DNA from: a virus
Direction: 5' to 3' (one strand)
DNA: 64,000 nucleotides
IMG/VR virus record: IMGVR_UViG_3300029309_000006
Span: 31,753 to 95,752 of that record
Every line of letters starts with the position of its first letter. Within the stretch, counting starts at the first letter, position 1. A program made the position numbers and the translations under genes. A model generated the notes under the pieces. It did not search any database. It was not told where the DNA came from and saw only the letters and a program-made list of their open reading frames with translations. Below, piece after piece: positions 37,001 to 45,809 of the stretch.

Positions 37001-40000
37001 AACTACAGGCCTAGAGATCCTAGAACAAATAAAAAGCAAGATTTTACAACATACATATATAACACCGTAGGTAGAAGAGGTGCAGATTTATATGGTAAAC
37101 AAGAAGCTTTAGCTGAAGCAGGCCAAACTACAAGCTTAGATGATGAAAGAGCTAGACAAATTGCTGATCCTGGTTTAGATACAGAAACAACAAGTAAACA
37201 AGATGTTACGCCAACAATCGAAGTATTTGATTTTATAAAAAAATCAGATCCAAGTTTTGATAGTAAAAAGTTTGAAAAAGATTTTACGGATGGTGTGAAC
37301 GCTTTAGCTGCAGAAAAAAATATTGATTTATCTAATCCAGATTTAACACCTAAACAACGGATGGATGTTGTACCTTATAAAGTTTTAGCAGACGCAATAG
37401 GTATACCTGTAAATAAAATTACTAATCCTAAAGCTAATTTAAGCACTGCTGAAGCTAGGAAAGCTCAAAAAATATTATCAGCTGCAAAACCTTTTATTAA
37501 AAATGTGGTTTTAACAAAAGCTAATACAGACGTAACAAGTGTAGAATCAAAAACAAAAAGAGGTAAATCTGTAAAAATAGGTGGAGAAACATTAGGTTTA
37601 GGAACAAAAATATTAAATACATTTTTTAATCCACCTAAAAGATTAGGTAGTGGTAAAAAAGTTAGAACGCCTAAGCAGTTCGACAACAAATTGTTTAATG
37701 AAGCAATTGGTATAAAAAATGGCAAAGTAAGTCCTGATTTTAACGTTAGAAACTCTCAAATAATAAAAGGTTTATTAAAAGCTGTTGCTGAACAAATGAG
37801 CGGTAGAGCAACTAGTAGAACATTAGACGCTGGTCCTCAAGCTCAAGAAGTAAAACTTACTCAAGCACAATTAGACTCTATGAAAAGTCCATTAGTGTTT
37901 AGTAAAGCTCGATCAAATATAAAAACTAAAATACCTAAGTTTAAAAAAGATGCTGAAGGTAAAAAACAATATAAAGATTTTTTACAACAAAAGTTGTTTC
38001 CATTATTTCCAAAAAGCTTTTTCTTACAAGGAGGAGATAGTGCGTTGCAATTTTTAGAAAGTAAAGGACAATATTTTAGCAAAACAGAAATTGATAATAT
38101 TATAAAAGAACAAGGTAATAATTTTGGTAAACCTTTTCCTAAAGGCGTAAATCTTAAATATATTAATAAAAGATATAATCAAGTATTTCCACAAGGTTGG
38201 GATTCAATGGTAGAAATGCATAATTCAGGTGAATTAGCAAAAATGAATGATAGTAATGCTTTGTTAGGTAAGGCAATGTGGGATAGAATTTACAAATCAA
38301 TTAGAAACGCGGTTAATTCTGGTGATCAAAATTTTTTACAAGGATTACAAACTTATATGGCTGGTGTTGGAAGTATAGACAACCACCCATTAAAAATGAT
38401 AGCTCCAGTAGTAGGTGGAACATTTGGTTATCAAAAAGGAAAAGAAAACGTAACGTACGAACACGCTAGACCAGCGAGTGATACATATAATTTATTAATA
38501 AACGCAGCAATAGGTTATAAAAGTAAACAAAGTTTTGATAAAGTCTATGCTGAAGCAATTAAAAATTATAAAGTTATAGCTTTAGCGGAAGTTGATGGAG
38601 CTAAAGTTGATAAATTTTATAAAACAAAAATGCCTGATGGAGTTACTGAGTGGTTTAGAAGATATGCTAATCCAAAAGTAGCTACTGAAAATGGAGGTAT
38701 AGATGTAAATAATTTATATTTATTTAGTCAAGGTAAAGTTTTTTCTGATGCTTTTGGAATTGATTCTGCTGGTAAACCCTTAACTAATGAGGGTAAAGTA
38801 ATAGCTAAAGCTGCAACAAAAAAATATCAAACATTAGATAACGGAATAGTATTTTCTAAAAGTGTAAAAGGTAAAAAGGCTATAGAAAAAAGAAAACAAA
38901 ATGAACCTAAAGATTTAAGCAAAGACTTTAATAGTATAATACAAGAAAATAAAGGTATAAAAGCTGAAGCGGTATATTCTGAAATAGTAGCAAGAAGACA
39001 AGGTAGAGACAAAGGCAGATTTAAGTTTTTCTTACCACCAGGTGCTGAAGATTTTAAAGGATTAATATATACATTTTTAGGTAAAGGTAAAAAAGGTGAA
39101 AAACAATTTGAGTTTTTTGATAATAATTTAATTAAACCTTATTTACAAGGAGTTTCTCAAATAGAAACATTTAGAAGAACTTTAAAAGCTGATTATACAG
39201 CTTTGCTTAAACTAAGCCCAGAAGCTGCAGGAAAATTAAACACTAAAATAGCTAATACAGAATATAGCTTTGACCAAGCTGTTAGAGCTTATTTAATGAA
39301 TGAGTCAGGTTATAATTTAAAAGAGGCAGGTTTATCAGCAAGAGATGCTAAACTGTTGATAGATGCTATTAAAAACGATCCTACAATGGTTTCTTTTGCT
39401 CAAGGGCTGCAGCTAATAACAAAACAAGACACTTGGTTGTCGCCTAACGGAGGTTTTGACGTACAAACTATACAATCAGATCTACATCGTTTAACACAAG
39501 GTGCAGGTAGAAAAAAGTTTTTTGAAAACTCAGGCTTTATACCTAACTCTGAACAGATATTTAATAGAGATAATTTAAATAAAGTAGAAGCAGCTTACGG
39601 TTATAATGTAAAAGAAGCTATACAAGATATATTGTATCGTATGAAAAATGGTACAAACAGACCTTCTGGTTCTAGCAGGTTAACAAACTCTTTTAACAAC
39701 TGGGTAAATAGATCTATTGGAGCAATAATGTTTTTTAACAGAAAATCTGCATTATTACAAACAATATCAAGTATAAACTTTATAAACTGGAGTGACAACA
39801 ACCCTTTAAAAGCTGCTATAGCTTTTGGTAATCAGCCTCAATATTGGAAAGACTTTGCTACAATTTTTAATTCTGATAAATTAAAAGAAAGAAGAGCTGG
39901 TTTAAAAGGTGATATAAATGAAGCTGAGCTTGCTAGTGCTGTTAAAAATGCTACAAACAAAGCAGAAGCAGCACTATCTTGGTTGCTTAAAAAAGGTTTT

Positions 40001-41203
40001 TTACCAACACAAATGGCTGACAGTTTTGCTATAGCATCAGGTGGAGCTACTTTTTATAGAAACAGAATAAACACTTATAAAAAACAAGGGTTATCAGATG
40101 TTGAAGCAGAGAAAAAAGCTTTTGAAGATTTTTCAAGAATATCAGAAGAATCTCAGCAATCAGCAGATCCTTCAATGATTTCACCTCAACAAGCAAGTCC
40201 ACTTGGTAGATTAATATTAGCTTTTCAAAACACTCCAATGCAGTATACTAGACTTATGAAGCGTGCTGCGCAAGATTTAATAGCTGGAAGAGGTGATGCA
40301 AAAACCCATATAAGTAAAATAATTTATTATGGAGCTGTACAAAACTTTATGTTCTCTGCTTTACAAAATGCTTTATTTGCTTTAATACCAGGTTTTTCAG
40401 AAGAAAATCCAGAAGAAGAAGAAACAGATAAAGAAAAAGCAGCTCAAATAAAAAACGTAAGAATAATAAATAATATGGTTGACACTATATTAAGAGGTTC
40501 TGGGGTTTATGGAGCAATAGCGGCTACAGCAAAAAATACTATAGTTAAATATTATCAAAACGAACAAAAAGATCCTTTTGCAAAAGACAATGCTGATATA
40601 ATAATTGAAGCTATAAACTTGTCTCCTCCTATAGGTTCTAAAGTTAGAAAATTAAACAACGCTTTAAGAGCTAAAGAATTTGAAAAAGATGTAATAGAAG
40701 AAAGGGGATGGGAAATAACTAGAGATGGTAGAGTTAATTTAAGTCCTTCATATAGAGTTATAGGTTCTGCAGCAGAGGCTTTGCTTAACATACCTTTAGA
40801 AAGAACTATAGCAGAAATAGATGCTTTGACAGAAGTTACAGATTCAAGAAATAGTAATATGCAAAGAATAGCTTTAGCTTTAGGTTGGAGAACTTGGGAT
40901 CTTGGTGTAAGAAACGAAGAGTCAGATCAAATAAAACTTGAAGCAAAAGAAAGAAGAAAAACTGAAAGAGCAGAAGAAACAAAAAGAAAAAGAGAAGAAA
41001 AGAAAAGATTAGAAGAAGAAAAAAAGTTTGAAGGTTTATCTGATGCTCAAATAAATGCTTTAAAAAGAAGAGATCAAATAGAAAAGCTAACTAAAGCTCA
41101 GCAAGTTGATAGTTTAATAAAACTAGGTTTAAGCAAAAAAGATATTAGAGCTTTGCGTTTAGAAGAAGATAGAATAAATAAAATAATCGAACTTAACAAA
41201 TAA
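34070..41203 (+). CDS. Giant internal virion/DNA-ejection protein with zinc-peptidase motif
   Basis: The 2377-residue protein takes 7.1 kb. It has a helical charged N-terminus, a zincin motif HEILH (residues 765-769) within NVIAHEILHKVLTDY, and a long central region (TFGYQKGKENVTYEHARPAS). The C-terminal part includes FNRKSALLQTISSINFINW, then LILAFQNTPMQYTRLMKRAA followed by a hydrophobic stretch (FMFSALQNALFALIPGF). Similar giant proteins in marine podoviruses are thought to be ejected with DNA and to breach the cell wall. I see no RNA polymerase signature. The Lys/Glu-rich tail is coiled coil. Confidence 0.7.
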   Translation: MSCEELKQIYGENSTQYRQCINNTEALKNAEFTEEEQGILDNYNAISLSDEDQQDIIDDLKKSKEKIFKEARYYKPFGIPSRGYQPSLKSRSESQLKKFFESSDLTYEDYLKYQDDGTIPNPTEEDILKEQNIRIENKQRDFLENVDNSSREIISQKQKAQQKIFEEQQLKLEKEKNNIADVDEKGKLVGGEVFEIDKKLKNMQGFIGNQFDSNKVEPTAVFYENFNSLVKQRNVLVNEYEKISNKQILDLDENASAKQAIDVWQRSYSNADQLIQAGKEALNNIKLAGIELGELITQAYRGVPGIVEYSTRSINPDAKSSSGAVNWLRSQRNQTLDTAEYLNNIRETKLPKTIKLENINNTDDFINYSLDAVMNNIPNSAMAFAGPGVATAWFTLSGLGDKSSDFGLEERKIQTLKEKIQKESDPFEKMYLEKELEAYNDAINTNQITKFLAAVVHGAAESIPARMFGTIKIAQGIKDVYRYIPKQQFKKAGFAVANAFGKTPVLESVEEGFTNTLQNLNDIYVLNKDISIFDNLDESMVQGLIIGNGFSLMQSAPNVYGALLNVAQTRQNKKEIRAKVNELNTILEDYQTVTSPDGRKELRLQGNRLVKEIVSDTNITLEKLTKLDYNQLITLGNLDRQLRAINKQYIKAVNSGISDSSLKIIKNNLKTEFDNIQNQKAEILGKQTRTDQKLENLDYASSLVKGKQILGENLVIIDDNTDIDKLGITKEQADSPGFVNEIDGKVYINEKIALDEGGNINVIAHEILHKVLTDYVSTDQGEQAIIDFYNNLDEETKAAIDNELKSRDYIDENTQDVIQGLKSKNVRIDEILTQYLDLVENTDNNIDINEGTLSKIKDFIAKFLQDLGFKGKFSTAGDVKRFLVDYRKKFKSGDLQVKGNKSGEAFSRSVKKGDINTLATDMASKGYDNLTQAEQTSLKNQYTSVALAAIKFDAGKGTVNTQDAQSFVDSQFATIARNYRPRDPRTNKKQDFTTYIYNTVGRRGADLYGKQEALAEAGQTTSLDDERARQIADPGLDTETTSKQDVTPTIEVFDFIKKSDPSFDSKKFEKDFTDGVNALAAEKNIDLSNPDLTPKQRMDVVPYKVLADAIGIPVNKITNPKANLSTAEARKAQKILSAAKPFIKNVVLTKANTDVTSVESKTKRGKSVKIGGETLGLGTKILNTFFNPPKRLGSGKKVRTPKQFDNKLFNEAIGIKNGKVSPDFNVRNSQIIKGLLKAVAEQMSGRATSRTLDAGPQAQEVKLTQAQLDSMKSPLVFSKARSNIKTKIPKFKKDAEGKKQYKDFLQQKLFPLFPKSFFLQGGDSALQFLESKGQYFSKTEIDNIIKEQGNNFGKPFPKGVNLKYINKRYNQVFPQGWDSMVEMHNSGELAKMNDSNALLGKAMWDRIYKSIRNAVNSGDQNFLQGLQTYMAGVGSIDNHPLKMIAPVVGGTFGYQKGKENVTYEHARPASDTYNLLINAAIGYKSKQSFDKVYAEAIKNYKVIALAEVDGAKVDKFYKTKMPDGVTEWFRRYANPKVATENGGIDVNNLYLFSQGKVFSDAFGIDSAGKPLTNEGKVIAKAATKKYQTLDNGIVFSKSVKGKKAIEKRKQNEPKDLSKDFNSIIQENKGIKAEAVYSEIVARRQGRDKGRFKFFLPPGAEDFKGLIYTFLGKGKKGEKQFEFFDNNLIKPYLQGVSQIETFRRTLKADYTALLKLSPEAAGKLNTKIANTEYSFDQAVRAYLMNESGYNLKEAGLSARDAKLLIDAIKNDPTMVSFAQGLQLITKQDTWLSPNGGFDVQTIQSDLHRLTQGAGRKKFFENSGFIPNSEQIFNRDNLNKVEAAYGYNVKEAIQDILYRMKNGTNRPSGSSRLTNSFNNWVNRSIGAIMFFNRKSALLQTISSINFINWSDNNPLKAAIAFGNQPQYWKDFATIFNSDKLKERRAGLKGDINEAELASAVKNATNKAEAALSWLLKKGFLPTQMADSFAIASGGATFYRNRINTYKKQGLSDVEAEKKAFEDFSRISEESQQSADPSMISPQQASPLGRLILAFQNTPMQYTRLMKRAAQDLIAGRGDAKTHISKIIYYGAVQNFMFSALQNALFALIPGFSEENPEEEETDKEKAAQIKNVRIINNMVDTILRGSGVYGAIAATAKNTIVKYYQNEQKDPFAKDNADIIIEAINLSPPIGSKVRKLNNALRAKEFEKDVIEERGWEITRDGRVNLSPSYRVIGSAAEALLNIPLERTIAEIDALTEVTDSRNSNMQRIALALGWRTWDLGVRNEESDQIKLEAKERRKTERAEETKRKREEKKRLEEEKKFEGLSDAQINALKRRDQIEKLTKAQQVDSLIKLGLSKKDIRALRLEEDRINKIIELNK

Positions 41204-41577
41204 TGAAAACATGGAAAATTGTCCTTTTTGTACTCACTGCGGTTGCCACTAGTTGTGGAACATATCAACAGCAACCAAAAATTAAAATAACTCATGTATT
41301 GGCGGTTACAGAACAAAACGATACTCTAAGGCTGCCGATAGATATGATAAAACCTAATGTTTATTATAATATAATATCTTATCCGCATAGATACTACAAC
41401 AATTGGTCTTATGGAAGTTATTATCCAGGCTATTACAATTATAAACCTATATATGTACCTAGTAATAAAGGTACTAGAGGTAGTAGTGGTAGTAAATCTT
41501 TTAATAAGCCAAAATCTGTACCATCTTCTAATGCAAACAGGCCATCAGGCAAAACACTTTTAAAAACTAAAAACTAG
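41203..41577 (+). CDS. Small secreted lipoprotein
   Basis: The 124-residue protein has a signal peptide (KTWKIVLFVLTAVATSC) with a lipobox-like ATSC at Cys18, then a Tyr/Gly/Ser-rich low-complexity mature part (YNNWSYGSYYPGYYNY). It should be lipid-anchored in the host envelope. Phage lipoproteins commonly act as outer-membrane spanins or block superinfection; either is possible here. It overlaps the stop of the giant protein (TAATG). Confidence 0.7.
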   Translation: MKTWKIVLFVLTAVATSCGTYQQQPKIKITHVLAVTEQNDTLRLPIDMIKPNVYYNIISYPHRYYNNWSYGSYYPGYYNYKPIYVPSNKGTRGSSGSKSFNKPKSVPSSNANRPSGKTLLKTKN

Positions 41578-41578
41578 T

Positions 41579-41878
41579 ATGCAAGAAAAAATTGGAATTG
41601 ATATTGATAGCGACGGGAAGCCAGATTTAAATTTAGATTTAAAAACTATTATTGTAGTTATTAGTGGAATAATATCATTAACTATGACTTACTCTGCTTT
41701 AACTTCTCAAATTGAAGAAAATAAAATTCAAATTGAAGAAGCTAAAAAATTACCACCACAAGAATCTCACGAGATAATGGATCAAAAACTTATATATCTG
41801 GAAAAAATGATAAAAGACGTACACGAAAATCACGATAAAAGATTAGATAAAATAGAAGATAAAATATATAAAAGATAA
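41579..41878 (+). CDS. Membrane-anchored coiled-coil protein with Asp-rich calcium-loop-like N-terminus
   Basis: The 99-residue protein begins with DIDSDGKPDLNLDLKTI, an EF-hand-like DxDxDGxxD loop, followed by one membrane helix (IIVVISGIISLTMTYSAL) and a long charged coiled coil. The layout LDLKTI-helix-coil is repeated in the next gene. It may be a lysis (spanin or pinholin-like) or envelope-exclusion protein. Confidence 0.55.
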   Translation: MQEKIGIDIDSDGKPDLNLDLKTIIVVISGIISLTMTYSALTSQIEENKIQIEEAKKLPPQESHEIMDQKLIYLEKMIKDVHENHDKRLDKIEDKIYKR

Positions 41879-41881
41879 TAA

Positions 41882-42187
41882 ATGGCAACACAAATAGGAG
41901 AAGATACTCAAGTACAACTTGACCTTAAAACGATAGGTATGATCGTTGGAGGAGCTATTGCTTTGGCAAGTATGTGGTTTACTTTACAAAACGATATTGA
42001 TAGTCTTAAAAATCAAGTAGCGCCTGAAGAGTTTGTTAAAAGGATGGAGTTTCAACTTAAAGACGAGTTGATACGTTCGACTATTATACAAATAGAAGAT
42101 GCTACAAAAGATTTAAAGGAAGATATAGAAGAAAACAAAGAACAAATAGAAAAGAACACTGATAAATTATATGAAATAACAAGATGA
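41882..42187 (+). CDS. Membrane-anchored coiled-coil protein, paralogue-like to its neighbour
   Basis: The 101-residue protein has a short acidic N-terminus, VQLDLKTI, one membrane helix (GMIVGGAIALASMWFTL) and a charged coiled coil (IEDATKDLKEDIEENKEQ). It shares architecture with the upstream gene, suggesting duplication or a two-protein complex. It overlaps the next start by ATGA. Confidence 0.55.
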   Translation: MATQIGEDTQVQLDLKTIGMIVGGAIALASMWFTLQNDIDSLKNQVAPEEFVKRMEFQLKDELIRSTIIQIEDATKDLKEDIEENKEQIEKNTDKLYEITR

Positions 42188-42510
42188 AAAATTTAATTAA
42201 AATTATATTGATAATGTTTGCTTTTACAGCAAATGCACAAAACTTAACATTGCTACATATTAACGCTAAATGGAATCAGTCAAATGATTTTGAGTTAAGA
42301 GGTTTAAAAAATGTTAAAGTTCAAAAAGCTTTTTTAGAAGATCAAAAACAAGCTATTAAAGATGGTATAAAATCTGTACCAACTATTATATTATTAGACC
42401 AGTACGGAAAACCAAGAGGTCAATGGACTGGAGGTTTAAACTTTAAAATATCTGCAACTAAAGAAGAGATACAAAGTAGAATAAATACTGTGTTATTTCA
42501 GACAAAATAG
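42184..42510 (+). CDS. Secreted thioredoxin-fold protein lacking CxxC
   Basis: The 108-residue protein has a signal peptide (NLIKIILIMFAFTANA, cleavage likely after Ala18). The mature part has thioredoxin-fold marks: LLHINAKWNQSN at the usual active-site position but without Cys, and SVPTIILLDQYGKPRGQWTGG with the cis-Pro. It should be periplasmic and not redox-active. It closes the plus-strand late block, 44 bases before the terminator. The role may be structural or in modulating host thioredoxin-like proteins. Confidence 0.65.
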   Translation: MKNLIKIILIMFAFTANAQNLTLLHINAKWNQSNDFELRGLKNVKVQKAFLEDQKQAIKDGIKSVPTIILLDQYGKPRGQWTGGLNFKISATKEEIQSRINTVLFQTK

Positions 42511-42554
42511 GAATAAAAAAAAATGGGCACCATACCCAAAATTCCTGTAACCAA

Positions 42555-42580
42555 GGGGATCGTAATGATCCCCTTTTTTA
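42555..42580 (+). terminator. Rho-independent terminator of the late plus-strand block
   Basis: GGGGATC (42555-42561) pairs perfectly with GATCCCC (42567-42573) around a five-base loop, followed by six T residues. It ends the ~42 kb plus-strand block just before the convergent minus-strand genes. Confidence 0.93.
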
Positions 42581-42582
42581 TT

Positions 42583-42646
42583 ATAACTAACTCCCACCAA
42601 CCACTCATTTCCTCCGCTGGTGATCAACCCAGCGAACGTTAGTTAT
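42583..42646 (-). terminator. Extended hairpin at the end of the minus-strand block
   Basis: ATAACTAAC (42583-42591) pairs with GTTAGTTAT (42638-42646), and an inner CGCTGG (42615-42620) pairs with CCAGCG (42629-42634). The outer arm overlaps the nrdA stop codon. It is placed to end or stabilise minus-strand transcripts, although it has no classic U tract of its own. Confidence 0.65.
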
Positions 42647-44373
42647 CCGTCACAGCTTAAACACGACTCATCCATTGCTTGTTCAGCAATATCTCCACGT
42701 AATACAGATTCAGTTCTAGTGTAGTATAAGGTTTTAATACCTTTTTTCCAAGCTTCAAAATGAACTTTATTAATCCATTTAGGTGTAGCAACACTAGGAA
42801 AAGCTAAATTTAAACTTACGCTTTGATCTATATATTGTTGTCTTATACCTGCTTGATTAACTAATTCTAATTGATTAATTTCTTTGAAAGTTTTGAAGAT
42901 TTCTTTGACGGGTATGTCGTGAGGCCCGTATGTAATTTTGTCTAATGCTTTTATGCCCTGTATTGAGCCTCCGTCTTTTAGTATTTGATTCCATATAATT
43001 TCATTATCTATTTTATTTTTACGTAATATTTTTTTAAGCGTAGGGTTTTTTCTTATGAAAGTACCTTTAGCACTTTGCTCAGTAAAGACGTTCGCAGCCC
43101 ACGGTTCAATACCGGCAGAAACATTTCCACTAAGCTTACTGTTACTAACGGTAGGAGCAATAGCGCGTAAATGGGTATTACGTAAACCAGTACCAACACA
43201 CCAAAGAGGTTCTCCAAAAGTTTCAGCAAGAGCCATTGAAGCTCTTTCAGACTCAATTTTAATTTGACTAAATATTTTTCTTGTTTCATATTGTGATAAT
43301 AATCCTTCAAAAGGTAAACCTTTTTCTTGCAGATAAGTATGCCAACCTAAAACACCTAGGCCTAAAGCTCTACCTTTTTCTGCTGATCTAACTGAATTAT
43401 GAAATCCAACTTTACCTTTTGATTTTTGTATAAATTCTTCTAGTACGCCATCTAAAAACCATATAGCGTCATATATTAAATTAGTTCCTTTCCACTCATC
43501 GTATTTAGCTAGGTTTAACGATGACAAGCAGCAAACAAAACTATGAGACTCATCTGTATGTAATGTTATTTCACTACATATGTTTGTCATATGTACCTTA
43601 AGTCCGTTTTTTTTGTAAGCTCTTGGGTTACTTTTGTTTGTATTTCCCTTAAATAAGATATAAGGTTCTCCAGTTGCTTTACGCTTTTGTAATAACTTTC
43701 CCCATAACCTTCTAGATGTTTTATCTCCTCCTTCAACTCTTCGCATGAACTTATCACCGACCACAGCGCACTGGTGGAGGTTGAGCGATTGACGATTAAC
43801 GTCTCCTTTAGGTTCTCGTATTTCGAGCCATTCTTCAAAATCGGGGTGTTCAATGTTAATGTTAACGCTAGCAGCTCCTCTTCTGACAGATCCTTGATTA
43901 GTGGCAAGTATTGTTGAATCATATATCTTACAAAAAGGCACAGTTCCATCAGATGTTCCATTTCCTTTTATTTTAGCTCCGGCGGGTCTTATTTGATTAA
44001 TACCGATACCAACTCCACCGCCGTGTTTAGCGAGTAGCATCATTTCTAAATTTTTCTGGCCAATGTCCCATATACTATCTGCAACATCAATACCAAAACA
44101 AGATATAGGTAAACCTCTGTCTGTACCTGTATTAGAAAGCACTGGTGAAGCTAAGCATAACCAACCTTTCCATATATAATCAAAAAATACATCAGCTAAT
44201 TCAGGACGTTCTAAACGTCTTGCTACATTATAACAAACTCTTTCATAAGCTTGTTTAGGTGTTTCTCCATTATATAAATAACCACCACCAATAGTTTTTT
44301 TATATACATCAGTGTCTCCCCAACTTGGGTAATCAACACCTTTTTTCCAGTCTTTATTCCACATCTGTTTCAA
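42643..44373 (-). CDS. nrdA: Class I ribonucleotide reductase, large subunit
   Basis: The 576-residue protein keeps the catalytic set: Cys in LPISCFG, the NICSE triad (Asn/Cys/Glu), Cys in CCLSSLN, the paired Tyr in TLYYTRTE for radical transfer, and the C-terminal redox pair ESCLSC. It reduces ribonucleotides to deoxyribonucleotides with NrdB. It is shorter than E. coli NrdA and has no N-terminal ATP-cone, so overall activity control by dATP is probably absent. A high-G+C patch lies near residues 175-220. It is the last gene of the minus block. Confidence 0.95.
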   Translation of the reverse strand: MKQMWNKDWKKGVDYPSWGDTDVYKKTIGGGYLYNGETPKQAYERVCYNVARRLERPELADVFFDYIWKGWLCLASPVLSNTGTDRGLPISCFGIDVADSIWDIGQKNLEMMLLAKHGGGVGIGINQIRPAGAKIKGNGTSDGTVPFCKIYDSTILATNQGSVRRGAASVNINIEHPDFEEWLEIREPKGDVNRQSLNLHQCAVVGDKFMRRVEGGDKTSRRLWGKLLQKRKATGEPYILFKGNTNKSNPRAYKKNGLKVHMTNICSEITLHTDESHSFVCCLSSLNLAKYDEWKGTNLIYDAIWFLDGVLEEFIQKSKGKVGFHNSVRSAEKGRALGLGVLGWHTYLQEKGLPFEGLLSQYETRKIFSQIKIESERASMALAETFGEPLWCVGTGLRNTHLRAIAPTVSNSKLSGNVSAGIEPWAANVFTEQSAKGTFIRKNPTLKKILRKNKIDNEIIWNQILKDGGSIQGIKALDKITYGPHDIPVKEIFKTFKEINQLELVNQAGIRQQYIDQSVSLNLAFPSVATPKWINKVHFEAWKKGIKTLYYTRTESVLRGDIAEQAMDESCLSCDG

Positions 44374-44581
44374 ACTTTTTTTCTGGTTGAGCTCTTTTTT
44401 CTACATCTTGTAGTTCTTCAACTAATTTTTTCCACGTGTCTTCACCTATATGTAATTGAAAAGCAGTTAAAGTACCTTTACACATTACATCTACTTGTTG
44501 AAGTTTTTTTATCAGGCCATTAGCAACATTTGTTAATTGATCTATTTTTTTTTGCATTAAAATTAATTTATTTTCTTTCAT
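44354..44581 (-). CDS. Small coiled-coil protein
   Basis: The 75-residue helical protein (QKKIDQLTNVANGLIKKLQQ) lies between nrdB and nrdA and overlaps nrdA by 20 bases and the upstream gene by 4 bases. It may be a small regulatory partner, but nothing identifies it. Confidence 0.55.
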   Translation of the reverse strand: MKENKLILMQKKIDQLTNVANGLIKKLQQVDVMCKGTLTAFQLHIGEDTWKKLVEELQDVEKRAQPEKKFETDVE

Positions 44582-44829
44582 GATATTAAATGTTTTGTCC
44601 AGGCAAACAAGCCGTTAATATTTAAAGCAACTAAGTTCCATTGTTTTCTAGCTGCAGTTTGTATCATAACACATATAAAACCTAGTATATACAACTTAGG
44701 TTCTATAGTCCATTGAGCTGCAACTAAAAAACCAGCACCCATATAACCTATTCTGCTTGACATTTTCTGTAAAGGTGTAAGCCTTTTAGTTGTTGCTATT
44801 ATTCTTAGTATTTTTCTTTTTGTTACCAT
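44578..44829 (-). CDS. Small membrane protein in the nrd operon
   Basis: The 83-residue protein has two to three predicted hydrophobic segments (MGAGFLVAAQWTI, KLYILGFICVMIQTAA, LVALNINGLFAW) and a basic N-terminus. Proteins of this kind often accompany phage nrd genes in marine phages, without known function. It overlaps the nrdB end. Confidence 0.55.
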   Translation of the reverse strand: MVTKRKILRIIATTKRLTPLQKMSSRIGYMGAGFLVAAQWTIEPKLYILGFICVMIQTAARKQWNLVALNINGLFAWTKHLIS

Positions 44830-45809
44830 ATGTCTTCAAAATCTTCTCCTTCATTTGCTTTGCTATAGTCAGTCGGCCTAATAGCAAAAAAATCAGTATG
44901 GGTATGGCCCCCGGTAAGATGGTCAAACCAAGCCATTTTATTAATTGATTTTTCATCATAAAAAGTAAAGTCCCATTGTTTGTATTTTTTATCTGTATAA
45001 CCAAGTTCAGCAAGTTTATCACCAACTCTTTTCTTAATAAAATGTTTAAGATCGTATTGTGTTATACCTTCTATATCACCCATTTCAAATATCTTACTTA
45101 TGTAATCCATTTCAGCATTATGCATTGTTAACGCTGCTTCAAATATATGTGGCTTACATTGTTCTTTTAATTTTGGTATTTGTGAACACATATGTCTAAA
45201 CAACTTACAACCCATTTTGCTATGTAACGATTCATCTCTTACAGACCATTTCATTTGTTGACCTATACCTTTTAATAAGTTTCTCATTTGAAAACTATAT
45301 AATACAGCAAAGGCAGAATATAAGCTAACCCCTTCAGCAAAAGCAGAAAAAGTAGCAATAGACTTACCAATACCGACAGGATCGGACCCGTCATAACTAA
45401 CCAAGTTATCAAACCTTGCAGCGGTCGCAGGCTCGTGTAAAAAAGCTTCGTAATCTTCGAGGCCAAGTGTTTCATTTAAATAACTATAAGCTACAGCGTG
45501 TATTGTTTCTTGTGAGCCGAACATCATAGCCATTTGCTGTATCTCATGTTTAGGAAACCATGATACGACTTTTTGTGTCCAGTAATCAGATACTGCACAC
45601 TCTGTTTGAGCAAAACCTAATAGTATATTACCTACTAAGTTTTTTTCTTCTTTAGTTAGTTTTTCGTTCCAGTCTTTAACATCACCAGACATAGGTATTT
45701 CTGTATGTAACCAAAACGCCTGAGCTTGTTTTAACCAACCTTCTGTATAATACTCAGGATATTCAAAAGGTTTATAAGGTATTCTTTTTGTAAATATTGG
45801 TGCTGCCAT
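44823..45809 (-). CDS. nrdB: Class I ribonucleotide reductase, small (radical) subunit
   Basis: The 328-residue protein has the metal-binding helices of NrdB: ETIHAVAYSY with Glu101, His104 and the radical Tyr108, and further Glu/His ligands (FAEGVSLYS, RDESLHSKMG). The first ligand, 31 residues before Glu101, is Glu70 rather than the usual Asp. The C-terminus (NEGEDFEDIW) is the acidic tail that docks on NrdA. It forms the active enzyme with the nrdA product three genes downstream. Confidence 0.93.
   Translation of the reverse strand: MAAPIFTKRIPYKPFEYPEYYTEGWLKQAQAFWLHTEIPMSGDVKDWNEKLTKEEKNLVGNILLGFAQTECAVSDYWTQKVVSWFPKHEIQQMAMMFGSQETIHAVAYSYLNETLGLEDYEAFLHEPATAARFDNLVSYDGSDPVGIGKSIATFSAFAEGVSLYSAFAVLYSFQMRNLLKGIGQQMKWSVRDESLHSKMGCKLFRHMCSQIPKLKEQCKPHIFEAALTMHNAEMDYISKIFEMGDIEGITQYDLKHFIKKRVGDKLAELGYTDKKYKQWDFTFYDEKSINKMAWFDHLTGGHTHTDFFAIRPTDYSKANEGEDFEDIW

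Noticed and set aside
43587-43961. 124-codon open frame on the minus strand in nrdA, another frame
   Set aside because: It falls in the G+C-rich nrdA patch and overlaps the conserved NrdA frame completely; a shadow.
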